The position numbers and the translations under genes were made by a program. 64,000 bases of DNA from Paenibacillus sp. DMB20 (GTDB lineage Bacteria; Bacillota; Bacilli; Paenibacillales; Paenibacillaceae), in NCBI RefSeq assembly GCF_000987955.1, contig NZ_LAZU01000032.1, forward strand, positions 348,455 to 412,454. Reading direction: 5' to 3'. The notes under the pieces were generated by a model that did no database searches, was not told where the DNA came from, and was given only the letters and a program-made list of their open reading frames with translations. Below, one piece after another: positions 37,380-47,070 of this stretch; the stretch's first letter is position 1; every line of letters begins with the position of its first letter.

Positions 37380-38204
37380 TCATTGTTCGGCGCCGGCGTA
37401 TGCCTCTTCCCGTCCTTCTTCGGACTTCCCTGCACCAGCCGTTAACAGCACCTGAGGCGAGCCGTTTGCGGGATGGGCCACCACCGACGTATCCACCCGG
37501 AAAATCCGCCGGATGTTGTTCTCCGTCAGCATGTCTTCCGGAGAACCCTTTCCTGCCATTCTCCCTTCGTGCAGAACGAGCAGCCGATCGCAGAACTGGG
37601 CTGCCAGATTGAGGTCATGGAGCACGCTGATTACCGTAATCCCCGTATCTCTGCGCCAATCCGCCACCATATCCATGAATTGCAGCTGATAGCGGATATC
37701 CAGATACGTGGTCGGCTCATCCAGCAGAAGAATCGAGGGCTCTTGGGCCATGACCTTGCCAAGGGCGGCCCGCTGCCGCTGCCCCCCGCTCAGCTGATCC
37801 AGGCGCCGGTATTCGAGACTTTTCAGCTCCAGCCTCTCCATGATCGAATCAAGCAGGGGCCCGGCGTCGCTTGGTTCCCGGCCAAACCAGTTCTGGAACG
37901 GGTAGCGTCCCATTTCCAGCACTTCGCGCACGGTAAAATCCGTCGGGCCCAGCCCCTCCTGCTGCAGAACGGCCAAGGTTCGGGCCAACTCCTTCCGGCC
38001 GTAATCCCTTACGTCCCTGCCGTGGATCGTCACCTTGCCGGCAGTCGGGGCCTCCACTCCGGACAACATCTGAAGCAGCGTTGATTTGCCGCTGCCGTTA
38101 GGGCCGATAATGCCCCACCATTCCCCTCCTTGAATCTCCCAATCAATCCCGGCAAGAGCGTCGACCCGGTCAAACCGCTTGCTCACGCCTTGAAGCGAAA
38201 TCAT
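37380..38204 (-). CDS. btuD: Vitamin B12 ABC transporter ATPase
   Basis: A 274-aa ATPase of the BtuD/FepC group. Walker A is GPNGSGKST near residue 37, the Q-loop VLQQEGLG, the signature LSGGQRQRAALG near 138 and Walker B ILLLDEPTTYLD near 160, with the switch His in SVLHDLN. Its start (ATG 38204) overlaps the permease stop as ATGA. It energises cobalamin uptake through BtuC. The assignment to B12, not ferric siderophore, rests on the cobalamin riboswitch upstream of the operon. Confidence 0.9.
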   Translation of the reverse strand: MISLQGVSKRFDRVDALAGIDWEIQGGEWWGIIGPNGSGKSTLLQMLSGVEAPTAGKVTIHGRDVRDYGRKELARTLAVLQQEGLGPTDFTVREVLEMGRYPFQNWFGREPSDAGPLLDSIMERLELKSLEYRRLDQLSGGQRQRAALGKVMAQEPSILLLDEPTTYLDIRYQLQFMDMVADWRRDTGITVISVLHDLNLAAQFCDRLLVLHEGRMAGKGSPEDMLTENNIRRIFRVDTSVVAHPANGSPQVLLTAGAGKSEEGREEAYAGAEQ

Positions 38205-39248
38205 AGGCTCCCCTCCCAGCGTTTCTTCTTGTTCCGATAGAGTAAAAAGGCAAAGAACGGAGCCCCTACAAACGCCGTGACCACCCCGATCGGAATTTCG
38301 GTTGGCGATAGCAGGGTTCTTGCGGCCGTATCGGACCATACCATGAATATCGCGCCTCCCAGCGCGGACAGAGGGATAATGATGCGGTAGTCGGAGCCCG
38401 TCACCAGCCGGATCATATGCGGCACGACAAGCCCGACAAAGCCGATGACGCCGGACACCGATACCGCCGCCGCGGTAAGCAGGGTCGCCACCACCAGAAC
38501 GCTCGTCTTCAACCGGTCGACGTGAAGCCCCATATGGGCCGCCTGCCGCTCACCGAGCGACAGCAGGTTTAAAGCGCGCGAACGGCTCCACAGATAAATA
38601 AAACCGACCGCAAAATAAGGCAGCAAAACGGCAATATAGGACCAGCCGCGCAGGCTGAAGCTGCCCATCGTCCAGAACAAGATGTCGGTCAGCGTATCTT
38701 TCGACATGACCGTCAAAAAGGAAACGGCCGCCCCCAAAAAGGACTGCATCACCACGCCGGCCAGAATCAGCCCGTGCGTGGGCAGCTTTCCATTGTCCCG
38801 CGCCAAGGTCAGCACAATCCAGAGGGTAACCGCTCCCGTCAAAAAAAGCGACGAGCGGCAATGTCCATACGCCGGCAAAGGAGAACTGGAGCCCGTAAAA
38901 AATCAACAAAGCAGCCCCGAGGGAAGACCCCGAAGCCACGCCAAGCGTAAAAGGATCGGCTAACGGATTCCGCAGCACCCCTTGATAAGCGGCTCCCGCC
39001 ACCGAGAGCGAGGCTCCTACCAACATGCCGAGCAGAATCCGCGGCAACCGAACCTTCATAATGATTTGCTCCGAGGCCGTCTCCCAATTCGGTACAATGG
39101 AATCTCCTAGCCAAGGCAGCTTATGAAGCAGCATGGCTCCAATCTGATTGACCGGCAGATGGACGGAGCCGATGCCGAGACTCGCGACAACCGTCAGCAG
39201 TAAAAGCGCAAGCCCCGCCGCACCGTACCCTGCAAGCTTTTTGCTCAT
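38201..39248 (-). CDS. btuC: Vitamin B12 ABC transporter permease, one frame break
   Basis: The corrected product is 348 aa, a FecCD-type permease with about ten helices. The N-terminal part (to about 38848) contains RLPRILLGMLVGASLSVAGA, the family hallmark (quoted in part), and NPLADPFTLGVASGSSLGA. The C-terminal part holds GFVGLVVPHMIRLVTGSDYR, which forms the ATPase contact. The A7 run at 38841-38847 breaks the frame; one base fewer reads LVAFLTGAVTLW. The start overlaps the btuF stop as ATGA. Confidence 0.88.
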
Positions 39249-40244
39249 GGAGCCATCAATTCCGGATAGACGGCTTTCGCGACTTCGATAAGCCCTTTTG
39301 TCACGCGGGGACCCGGACGGCTGATCAGGTTGTCGTCAAGCTTCGCAAGCTTATCGTTTTTCACGGCCTCGATCTGATCCCAGCCGCTGCGCTCTTTGAT
39401 CAACTGGTCCAGCGTTTTTTTTCGTGGATTCATCCACAACGTTGCCGGAATAAAGAATGACATCCGGATTTTCGGCGATGATTTTTTCTTCGCTCACTTC
39501 AAACCAGCCCTCGGTGTCGGCGGCAACGTTAACCGCATTGCTGAGATTCAGCATTTCGTCCATATACGTTCCTTTTCCCACCGTCCAGCCCGGGGAGAAT
39601 TCCACATAGACTTTCTTTTTCTCCTCGGCCCTTACGGATTTCACGGCTTGTTTCACCGAATCGAGCTCTTTCTGCATTTGATCCACGATGCCTTGGGCTT
39701 CGGCCTGACGGTCGGTGATTTCGCCGACCAGCTTGATATTATCCATCACTTCCGCAATCGTTTTCGGATCGTTGACGAACAGCTTTACGCCCAGCCCGCG
39801 GAGTTTTTGAATGTTTTGCTCGTTCATGGCCGCGGTGAATACCACGTCCGCCCCCGAAGCGATGATCGCCTCCACGTCCATTTCATAACCGCCCATCTTC
39901 GGTTTCGCTTTCGCGGCTTCCGGATAGTCGTCGACTTCGGAAACGCCGACGATTTGCTCGTCCAGACCGAGCGCGAACAATTTTTCCGTTTCGGATGGCG
40001 ACAGGGACACGACCTTCGCCGGGGCCTTCTCAAACGTCATTTCTTCGCCGGTGGCGTCTTTAACCGTCAGCGGGTAAGCGGTTTTGGCGTTATCGGCGAC
40101 ATCGGGCGTTTCAGACTTTTGCCCCTGATCGGTAGGTGCCGGCGCGCTTTGCTTCGGTGTCGCATCTCCGCCGCAAGCAGCCAGTGACAGGACCAACAGA
40201 AGCATGGCCAGCAGAGCAGACCAGGACTTCATCCAATTCTTCAT
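39245..40244 (-). CDS. btuF: Vitamin B12-binding lipoprotein, one frame break
   Basis: The corrected product is 332 aa. It is a class III periplasmic-binding-like lipoprotein: signal peptide, lipobox LSLAAC (Cys near residue 24), Pro/Gln-rich linker, then two lobes (VVSLSPSETEKLFALGL; later SRPGPRVTKGLIEVAKAVYP). The T8 run at 39415-39422 breaks the frame; with one base less the halves join as DESTKKTLDQLIKERSGW. It delivers cobalamin to BtuCD at the cell surface. It is the first gene after the riboswitch and its terminator. The ATG at 40244 follows GGAGAGAAAT. Confidence 0.88.
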
Positions 40245-40328
40245 CTCGATTTCTCTCCTAACCCTAAATTGAGAACACGGCTTGTCTTCAGTACTCCATA
40301 AACCGGCATCTGACGGCCATGTCTCCCT

Positions 40329-40370
40329 AAAAAAAAGCCCCCGACTCTCAACAAGAAGAATCAGGGGCTA
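40329..40370 (-). terminator. Expression-platform terminator of the cobalamin riboswitch
   Basis: On the minus strand AGCCCCTGATTCT pairs with GAGAGTCGGGGGCT (one bulge), followed by T8. It lies between the aptamer and btuF, so it is positioned to stop transcription when cobalamin is bound. Confidence 0.85.
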
Positions 40371-40475
40371 CGTTATGGGATAACCGACAACCCTTGGACC
40401 AGCAAGCCGCAAATTTCGGGCTTCACGTCAGGGTTTCTCCAAACGCAATCCTCTCCTCGAAGGACCGTCAGATCA

Positions 40476-40668
40476 TCACGCGAAGCAGGTCTCCTGACTT
40501 ACAGGTTGTGACGAAACCTCCGCCTTCCCGTGCCTGTGACCAGGCCAGTGGCAGTGTGGAGGATATCCCTGTTTTACAGTGGCGGGACCGTGCCGGACTT
40601 GCACCGGCTTCCCTTTTAACCCGAATGGCTGCCGTAAATCGGCTTCGCAGTCGGGACCTCGCGAGTAA
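40476..40668 (-). ncRNA. Cobalamin (B12) riboswitch aptamer
   Basis: Read on the minus strand, the conserved segments appear in order: GGGAAGCCGGTGCAAGTCC, then CCCGCCACTGT, then the B12-box AGTCAGGAGACCTGC. Outer P1 pairing is possible between CGCGAG near 40660 and CTTCGCG near 40480. The aptamer precedes btuFCD and an intrinsic terminator, which supports repression of B12 import by adenosylcobalamin. Boundaries are by eye and may be off by about 10 bases. Confidence 0.93.
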
Positions 40669-40705
40669 GATATGGTATGTTTTCAAGCTTGCCTCTCTGT
40701 TGACG

Positions 40706-40734
40706 ATTATATGAGATATCTCCTTGGCTTACAA
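40706..40734 (-). promoter_or_regulatory. Promoter of the riboswitch-btuFCD transcript
   Basis: Minus-strand TTGTAA (40729-40734), a 17-bp spacer GCC...GAGATATCTCA and TATAAT (40706-40711). It lies about 40 bases upstream of the aptamer. The spacer contains the palindrome GAGATATCTC and matches the tcyP promoter closely. Confidence 0.75.
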
Positions 40735-40886
40735 CTAAATGTCTCGGTGACGCATGTACGTACATCGGATAAGCAGCCGATTCTTCATGGAATCGGGCAA
40801 TTTGTTTTTTTTATCGTGTAATATAACATTTTGGCATACTCGTCCATCTAATCTTATAGAGGGCCCTCAAAAGGAGATGAAATTTC

Positions 40887-41432
40887 GTGCAGGATATGGA
40901 ACTCGAAGTCAAGAGAGCGCAGCGGGGAGATCGCGAAGCGTTTATCCGGCTCTTCCGGAGGCTGGAGCCCGAGCTGTACGGCTTGGCGAAGTCCATTGTG
41001 AGACGCGATGAAGATTGTGCGGATGTCTTTCAGGAAACAACGCTCAAGGCATATAAAGCAATGTCGACATTGAAAAAACCCCAATACTTTAAAACCTGGG
41101 TGATTCGGATCTTGATCAATGAATGCAATCAGCTGCTTCGAACCCGCGAAAGAACCGTGGCCATGGCTGAAGTGCCGGAAACGGCAAGGTCCGCCCATTA
41201 TTACGAAGACAGCCGCAAGCTTGACCTTCGTGAAGCGGTAGAAAACTTGGATGAATCGCTTCGTATCGTCATTCATTTATTTTATTATCAAGATTTGCCC
41301 ATCAAACAAATCTCCGGCGTGCTGGAAATCTCGGAAGGTGCCGTCAGGGCCCGCCTCCACAGAGCACGCGGGATACTGTCGGACCAAGTAAAGCAAACAC
41401 GGGAGGGGAAGCTGGCGTATGAATCCTTTTGA
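40887..41432 (+). CDS. ECF-type RNA polymerase sigma factor
   Basis: A 181-aa extracytoplasmic-function sigma factor. Region 2 spans residues about 10-75 (AFIRLFRRLEPELYGLAKSIVRR; EDCADVFQETTLKAYKAM) and region 4 about 110-165 (LDESLRIVIHLFYYQDLPIKQISGVLEISEGAVRARLHRAR, quoted as the core). The start is GTG at 40887 with AAGGAG ten bases upstream; an ATG three codons in is less well placed. It overlaps the next gene by 14 bases, and that gene encodes a membrane protein with the size and topology of its anti-sigma partner. Confidence 0.92.
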   Translation: MQDMELEVKRAQRGDREAFIRLFRRLEPELYGLAKSIVRRDEDCADVFQETTLKAYKAMSTLKKPQYFKTWVIRILINECNQLLRTRERTVAMAEVPETARSAHYYEDSRKLDLREAVENLDESLRIVIHLFYYQDLPIKQISGVLEISEGAVRARLHRARGILSDQVKQTREGKLAYESF

Positions 41433-42625
41433 CTTGGATAAAGAACTCCGGGAGACCGGGAGGAAGCTGGCGGCCGAGCTTCCGGATATGATCCGTCAGC
41501 GTCAGGATGAGGTCTATGCTTCATTATCCGACCTCCCGATGCAGACCCGAACCGGGCGAACACACAGCTCCAAAAAAAATACGCGGATATGCGGGAGCCG
41601 CAGCCGCAGCCGCCTTCATCGGCGTGATGAGCAGTGCCTATGTGTCACCGATTATGGCGGAGTCCCTAAAGAGCATTCCAGTGATTGGCAGCATCTTCAA
41701 GCTGGCGGACGACCTGGGGCTTCAGACAGCCGAGGAGCGCGGGCTGGTGGCTGAACCGAACGTCGGTGCCACCCACGAAGGGGTGACCCTCCGCATACCC
41801 GAGGTCGTATATGACGGAACCCGTCTATCCCTGGCCGTTAAGCGGGAGGGCGAAGGACTTATTGGCGGCATATCGGATTATGAGGTGGTACAGGAAGGCG
41901 ATTCTACCAATCATATATACCCAAGAGGCGCCATAACGGAGGTTGAGATGTTCATTGACGGCACTTCCATTTATGACTATAACGGAGGGAAAAGGCCCGG
42001 GCTGATCGGGAATCCGACATCGGACCCCAATGTGGTTCTGTACCAATTAACCGGCTATTCCCATCTGGGCGAAGGAGCTCCGATGCTGCCCGATCAATTT
42101 CTGTTAACGGCAAAAATCACGCTTGAAGGAATTGAAGAGCCATATATCATCGATGTTCCCGTTCGCAAAAGCTCAAACCAAATCGTCGTAAAATCCGGTG
42201 AGACAAGAGAGTGGGGCGGCCTTAAATTAACGTTGGAGCAGCTTAAATTCACTCCGATCACGACCGATCTCATCATTCATGCCGAGCAAATCGGCAACCC
42301 GGAAGACGGCAATCATAAAGATTTGCTTTACGAGGTGCGGGATGACCGGGGCAGGATACTCGGTTTGGTGACTGGCATGGGAATATACAAGGACGATTCG
42401 CAACGAGAACAGCGGACGGAATTGATTTTTGAGCGATTTGAAGAAACGACGAGCTCCATTACGCTTAAGCCATTCCTGCCCGTATTTCAGGATCCTTCTG
42501 CCAATGGCGGCCTATATGCAGTCGACGGCAACGGGGATATTGTCAAGAAGTACCTGAAAGACTTGGAAATCACCATTCCGGTGGATCGCGCAAGCTTGGA
42601 AAAGCTGTACGACAGTCATCAATAA
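41419..42625 (+). CDS. DUF4179-type membrane protein, probable anti-sigma factor, one frame break
   Basis: The corrected product is 401 aa. A cytoplasmic N-terminus of about 55 residues could bind the sigma factor. One membrane helix follows (GYAGAAAAAAFIGVMSSAYV), then an extracellular DUF4179 segment and a C-terminal domain resembling DUF5643. The A8 run at 41572-41579 breaks the frame; with seven A the sequence reads HSSKKIRGYAG. It overlaps the sigma gene by 14 bases. The extracellular part, with LSLAVKREGEGLIGG and FIDGTSIYDYN, is paralogous to the next gene. The anti-sigma role is inferred from context. Confidence 0.8.
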
Positions 42626-42705
42626 AGAATTGACCAAAAGATGCGGATCCAGCAGTTCCGAACAGATCAAGGCCGATAAAGTAAAAATGACAAGGAGACA
42701 TGGAC

Positions 42706-43671
42706 ATGAAAAAAATATATAAAGTTATGAGCACGATGACGCTGGCTGCCATGATTTTGGGAGGTGCGGCTTTGGGGACCGCTCAAGCGGCCAGCCCATC
42801 CGCGACTAAAGATAAGGTAACCGCGAGCGGCTCGACGCAGAGCAAATCCAAGACGGCCAGCGTTACTCAAGACGGCATCACATTGGGATTGTCCAAGGCG
42901 TTATATGACGGAAACTGTGTCAGCATTCAAATGGAGCGGAGCGGCAAGGGGCTTATTGGCGGCATGATCGGAGGGAAATGGGATGATAAGGCCAACGAGT
43001 TCGTTCAGGAGAAAGGCATGATCCATAAGATGGACGTCTTTATCAACGGCAAATCCTTATACGAGTACGGGGATCGTATGGCACAAAGACCAAGCTTAAG
43101 CATGACACCGGGCGCTGACGCGAATCATGCGTTTATCATTCTGAGCGATGCTTCCCAGCTTGGGGGCAAACTCGAGACTTTCCCCGACAAGTTCAAGGTT
43201 ACGGCCAAAATCAGCCTGGAAGGCGTAGATAAACCATATAACCTCGAGATTCCGGTCCAAAAAACAGCGGACAAAGCGGTTGCCTTACAGCCTAACCTTA
43301 CGAAAAAATGGAACGGCCTCGGCATGACGCTGAAAAACGTGAAGATGACCTCCTCCTCCACAAGGTTGCAAATGGTTCTGAAGGGCCAAAACGAGGATTC
43401 AACCATCCTCTATGAATTTGTCGATGATCAAGGAAACATGCTTGACCAAATAACAGGAATCGGCACCGACGAGAACAACGCCAACGGCGACTTTTACTAC
43501 GACTTCATTGTTGCCGCTCTGGATAAGGACGCCACGTCGATTACAATCAAGCCGTTTACCCCCGAATTTGAAGAGCCGAATGCAAAACACGGCGCATTCA
43601 AGGTCGACAACAACGGTGAAGTCGTCAAAAACTACATTGAAGAACTGGAAATGACCGTCCCTGTAAAGTAA
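42706..43671 (+). CDS. Secreted paralogue of the anti-sigma extracellular domain
   Basis: A 321-aa protein with a clear signal peptide (MKKIYKVMSTMTLAAMILGG..., cleavage after AQA near residue 28) and no further membrane helix. Its body repeats the features of the preceding protein: ALYDGNCVSIQMERSGKGLIGG, MDVFINGKSLYEYGD, FKVTAKISLEGVDKPYNLEIPVQK and ITIKPFTPEFEEP (each quoted separately). The second ATG (42706) is chosen because AAGGAG sits eight bases upstream; the ATG at 42700 would be only two bases away. It is probably co-transcribed with the sigma factor genes. Confidence 0.8.
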   Translation: MKKIYKVMSTMTLAAMILGGAALGTAQAASPSATKDKVTASGSTQSKSKTASVTQDGITLGLSKALYDGNCVSIQMERSGKGLIGGMIGGKWDDKANEFVQEKGMIHKMDVFINGKSLYEYGDRMAQRPSLSMTPGADANHAFIILSDASQLGGKLETFPDKFKVTAKISLEGVDKPYNLEIPVQKTADKAVALQPNLTKKWNGLGMTLKNVKMTSSSTRLQMVLKGQNEDSTILYEFVDDQGNMLDQITGIGTDENNANGDFYYDFIVAALDKDATSITIKPFTPEFEEPNAKHGAFKVDNNGEVVKNYIEELEMTVPVK

Positions 43672-43728
43672 TTCCATGACGAACGTTTTAACTTGAAAAA
43701 GGATGCTCTGCAGGTTCATTGAACCGTG

Positions 43729-43780
43729 ACCCGTAAGAAGGAAACTTTGAAAAAAGTTACCCTCTTGCGGGTTATTGTTT
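43729..43780 (+). terminator. Terminator after the sigma factor gene cluster
   Basis: ACCCGTAAGA pairs with TCTTGCGGGT (one G-T wobble) around a 24-base loop that itself contains AACTTTgaaaaAAGTT, followed by TATTGTTT. It lies 57 bases after the secreted paralogue. Confidence 0.65.
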
Positions 43781-43907
43781 ATCGGGGCAACCGGTCCAGA
43801 CACGCAAGTTGAGGTTGTGACGGAAAATGCACCGAGATTATGCCTGTTCTCCAGGCACCTCGCCTTCATCCCCCTAATATAGTGTAGGAGAGAAAGGCGG
43901 GATACAC

Positions 43908-44702
43908 GTGAGCACGGTGGATGATCTGGAGAAACGGGCCATTTTTCTTGCGGCCATCTGTGGACAGACCTACACGCAATTCGAAAACGCGGACGGCTCG
44001 TTTGTCGTTCCGGCCCGTTATTCGCTCCATGATACCATAGAAGCGCGATCCATTATCGGCGTATGGGAACGCTTCGGATTTATTCTTGAGTCCGCGCAGG
44101 AGATCATCATTGCCTTCCGAGGGACCAGCTCAACGACGAACTGGATTTCCGACATCATCGCATCCCAGAAAAAATTCAAGTACATCAAGGAAGACTGCCT
44201 TACGCACCGGGGCTTTACAAACATCTATGATTCCGCTCGCGGCCAAATGATTTCCGCGCTGGCCAAGTTGTCCCCCGATAAGGCATTATTCATTACGGGT
44301 CACAGTCTCGGTGCTGCTCTAGCCACGTTGTGCGCCATCGATATTGCGGCCAACACCTCTTTTCGCTTTCCGTTCCTGTTTACGTTCGGGTCGCCTCGCG
44401 TAGGCGATCCGGCATTCGCAAAGGCGTTTGCCAAGCATGTCCCGAACAGCTGCCGCACCGCCAATCCGTTTGACGTCGTTACGCATGCCCCGCCCTCCGT
44501 TTACAAGCTGCCCAAGCGGGAAAAAAGATACTATTACAGTCATGTCCGGACCTTGTCGTCCCGGCCATTCCAGAACGGATCGCTAGGCGCGAACCATGTG
44601 ATTTCAAGCTATTTCGCCGAGCTTTCCAAGCTCCAGCCTCAATTTACGGAACGGTTGTGCTCGGCGAATCCAGGATTCTGCCCGGACAAATGGAAACGAT
44701 GA
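43908..44702 (+). CDS. Lipase class 3 family protein
   Basis: A 264-aa alpha/beta hydrolase of the fungal-type lipase_3 family. It shows IIIAFRGTSSTTNWISDI as the oxyanion-hole strand (about residue 65), the nucleophile elbow GHSLGAALA near 131, Asp in TANPFDVVTHAPP and a catalytic His candidate near residue 225 (GANHVISSYF). There is no signal peptide, so it is probably intracellular or a phospholipase acting at the membrane. The start is GTG at 43908 behind AAAGGCGGG. A terminator upstream separates it from the sigma cluster. Confidence 0.88.
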   Translation: MSTVDDLEKRAIFLAAICGQTYTQFENADGSFVVPARYSLHDTIEARSIIGVWERFGFILESAQEIIIAFRGTSSTTNWISDIIASQKKFKYIKEDCLTHRGFTNIYDSARGQMISALAKLSPDKALFITGHSLGAALATLCAIDIAANTSFRFPFLFTFGSPRVGDPAFAKAFAKHVPNSCRTANPFDVVTHAPPSVYKLPKREKRYYYSHVRTLSSRPFQNGSLGANHVISSYFAELSKLQPQFTERLCSANPGFCPDKWKR

Positions 44703-44870
44703 CCCTAAGCTAACGATGAAACCACCTCGATGTCAAAATTGACATATCCTCTTCATGGATACGTAACCCAATCGCTCTCCCATTCTACTATGATTTAGAA
44801 GAAACATGACACGTATGGGTTGGATGAAGAAAACATGTGGTAAATACATGTTACAAGGAGAGGATATGAC

Positions 44871-45463
44871 ATGAATATAAAACAACCGGCAAAAAAAGCG
44901 GCGATCGCCTTGGCTATGGCAGGCGTTATGGGCCTTGGCGCGTTTGGAGCCATATTGCTTTTCCTGTGCATCACGCTGACGCCGCGGCATCGGCACCTAA
45001 CGACGACTATGCTTCCAAGCTGGCCCTCAAGACGCTGAACAGCTTTTATAAACCCGCGCTGAAAGGCCAGTTCCCCGGAGCGGTGAGCGGCCTCACGATT
45101 GGGCGCAGCACCAAGCAGGATGTCATTCAAAAGATCGGCCAGCCGGAAATGCCCGGAAAGGATGCCGACGATTTCGACCTGTATGGCGCGAATATGGGGA
45201 ATCCGGGTTACGCCTTTCATTATAAACTTGGCAAAATCCGCGAAATGCGCTACTTCGGCACCAATGTGGAACGCCAAACGAACATCGGCGGCATTACGAT
45301 GAACATGCTGAAACGGAACTGGTTCAAACCGAGCTCCACGACCACGTTCAAAAACGGGAAAACGACGCAGACCAAATTGACTTACATCCGCGGGGACTAT
45401 AAACTCGAGTTTATTTTCAACAGCAGCACGGAGCTGGATCATATTAACCTTGCGGCCAAATAA
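44871..45463 (+). CDS. Secreted DUF4309-type protein (YjgB-like), one frame break in the signal peptide
   Basis: The corrected product is about 197 aa. It has a signal peptide, cleaved after ADA or AAA near residue 40, and a DUF4309 domain (GLTIGRSTKQDVIQKIGQPE, then MRYFGTNVERQTNIGGIT, quoted in part). The frame breaks at the CC at 44963-44964, where one base seems missing; three C would give AILLFPVHHADAAASAP. The ATG at 44871 follows AAGGAGAGG. YjgB-type proteins are sporulation- or stress-linked extracellular proteins of unknown role. Confidence 0.78.
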
Positions 45464-45518
45464 CCGGCGTAAGTAGAAACGACTTCGGCGGCCTTCTTAT
45501 GGACGATAGCATTTCTGC

Positions 45519-45570
45519 AAGAAATATAAGCCGAATATAAATGGAAGCTTATACTCTCTTATATTTTCAA
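45519..45570. repeat. Dispersed stem-loop repeat, copy 1
   Basis: Inverted arms GAAATATAAG (45521-45530) and CTTATATTTTC (about 45558-45568) enclose about 27 bases. The inner part CTTAYACTYTCTTATATTT is shared with copy 2 at 62515-62563. Both copies are intergenic and lie next to a terminator. Confidence 0.55.
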
Positions 45571-45604
45571 AAAAGACAGCGACTCATTCGAATCGCTGTC
45601 TTTT
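45571..45604. terminator. Bidirectional rho-independent terminator
   Basis: AAAAGACAGCGA and TCGCTGTCTTTT form a perfect 12-base inverted repeat around ten bases. It serves the DUF4309 gene from the left and the aminopeptidase gene from the right. Confidence 0.9.
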
Positions 45605-45631
45605 GATGTTTTTTAAATGCTGCGAATTGTT

Positions 45632-46867
45632 TTATAAAATGGCCCAATTGCCGCTGCGGAAGATCGCTTCCCTGCGTCCGTCCTCGGTGATTCCGTCAAT
45701 GGACAGCTGATCGGAACCGATCATAAAGTCGACGTGAATCAAGCTTTTGTTGACCCCATGCTTTGCCAGCTCCTGATCATCCATATCCTTGCCGCCCTCC
45801 AGGTTGACCGGATAGGCTTGACCAAGCGCCAAGTGGCAGGAGGCATTCTCGTCAAACAACGTATTGTAAAAAATTACGTCGGCATTGGAAATCGGAGAAT
45901 CATGGGGAACCAGCGCAACCTCTCCAAGAGCACGGGCGCCGTCATCCGTATCCAGCAGCTTCCTAAGCGCCTCCGCTCCTTTCTCGGCCGTGAAATCCAC
46001 GACCTTGCCGTCCTTGAAGGTCAGCTGGAATCCGTCGATGACAACCCCGTTGTTGTTGAGCGGTTTCGTGCTGCGGACGGTTCCGTTAACGCCGTCCTTG
46101 CTTGGAAGCGTGTATACTTCCTCGGTCGGAATATTGGGATTAAATAAAACCCCTTTGGCGTTGTATTTTGCGCCTCCCAGCCATAGGTGGCCCTTGGGAA
46201 GCTCAATGGTCAGCGATGTGCCGGGCCCTTCATATTGAAGCTTGCCGTACCGTTTATCGTTCAGGACTTTCACGATTTCGCTTAGTTTTTCATTATGCTC
46301 TCTCCATGCTTCAACCGGATTCTCCCGGTTGATCCGCGTAGCGTCGATAATGCGCTCCCACAGCTTCTCCAGCGCCGCTTCCTCCGCGTCGTCCGGAAAT
46401 ACTTTCGCAGCCCACTCGGGCGTCGCGTAAGAGATCAGCGTCCAGGCATTGGCGTGCGCCATCAGGTAGCTGCGATACTTGTTCAACGCGGCGGCAGCCG
46501 TTTTAGCCGCGGTCGCAATCCGCGACGGGTCCACCCCGTTCAGCAGATCCGGGTCCGGAGAATAAATCTGGATGAACGCGGCTCCGTTCTCCGCGTATTC
46601 TTCCATTGCCTTGGCCCGCCACTGCGGGTATTCCGAGAATGCTTCTTCCGGAGCATGCAGGTATTTGATCTTGGACAGCTGCTCATCATTGTACTCCACA
46701 TGCACATTACGCGCGCCCGCTTCATATGCTTTCAGCGTGATCAAACGGACAAGGTCCGCCGCAGCGATCGGTGCCATTACAACAACCGTTTGTCCCGGTT
46801 GAACGTTCACCCCCACCTTGACGGCAAGCTCGGCATAATTTTCTAACTGCAATCGGGTCGGATACAC
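45632..46867 (-). CDS. Aminopeptidase, peptidase family M29 (AmpS/AmpII type)
   Basis: A 411-aa metallo-aminopeptidase that trims N-terminal residues from peptides. The family opening (LENYAELAVKVGVNVQPGQ) is followed by the catalytic part with metal ligands in TEEVYTLPSKDGVNG (Glu pair), ALGEVALVPHDSPI, FDENASCHLALGQAYP and HVDFMIGSD. The start is taken as GTG at 46867 because GGAGG lies seven bases upstream and the length then fits. A frame-overlapping ATG one base away is out of frame. Confidence 0.9.
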   Translation of the reverse strand: MYPTRLQLENYAELAVKVGVNVQPGQTVVVMAPIAAADLVRLITLKAYEAGARNVHVEYNDEQLSKIKYLHAPEEAFSEYPQWRAKAMEEYAENGAAFIQIYSPDPDLLNGVDPSRIATAAKTAAAALNKYRSYLMAHANAWTLISYATPEWAAKVFPDDAEEAALEKLWERIIDATRINRENPVEAWREHNEKLSEIVKVLNDKRYGKLQYEGPGTSLTIELPKGHLWLGGAKYNAKGVLFNPNIPTEEVYTLPSKDGVNGTVRSTKPLNNNGVVIDGFQLTFKDGKVVDFTAEKGAEALRKLLDTDDGARALGEVALVPHDSPISNADVIFYNTLFDENASCHLALGQAYPVNLEGGKDMDDQELAKHGVNKSLIHVDFMIGSDQLSIDGITEDGRREAIFRSGNWAIL

Positions 46868-47070
46868 ATCGATTCCTCCATTCTCATGACAATCCCTCTC
46901 TATTATATTCGCTGCCAAGGAAGATCGCCAAACTTGTCCTCCCCGGCTCATGGCATCCTCCTTTGTTGTAACCTCTGGTTTAGATCATGTATTCTAATGA
47001 GTATGATTGATTCGGAATGCACGGGACCTCCCGTTTTCAACTTATCCTACCAACGTAAAGGAAGGTTCTG

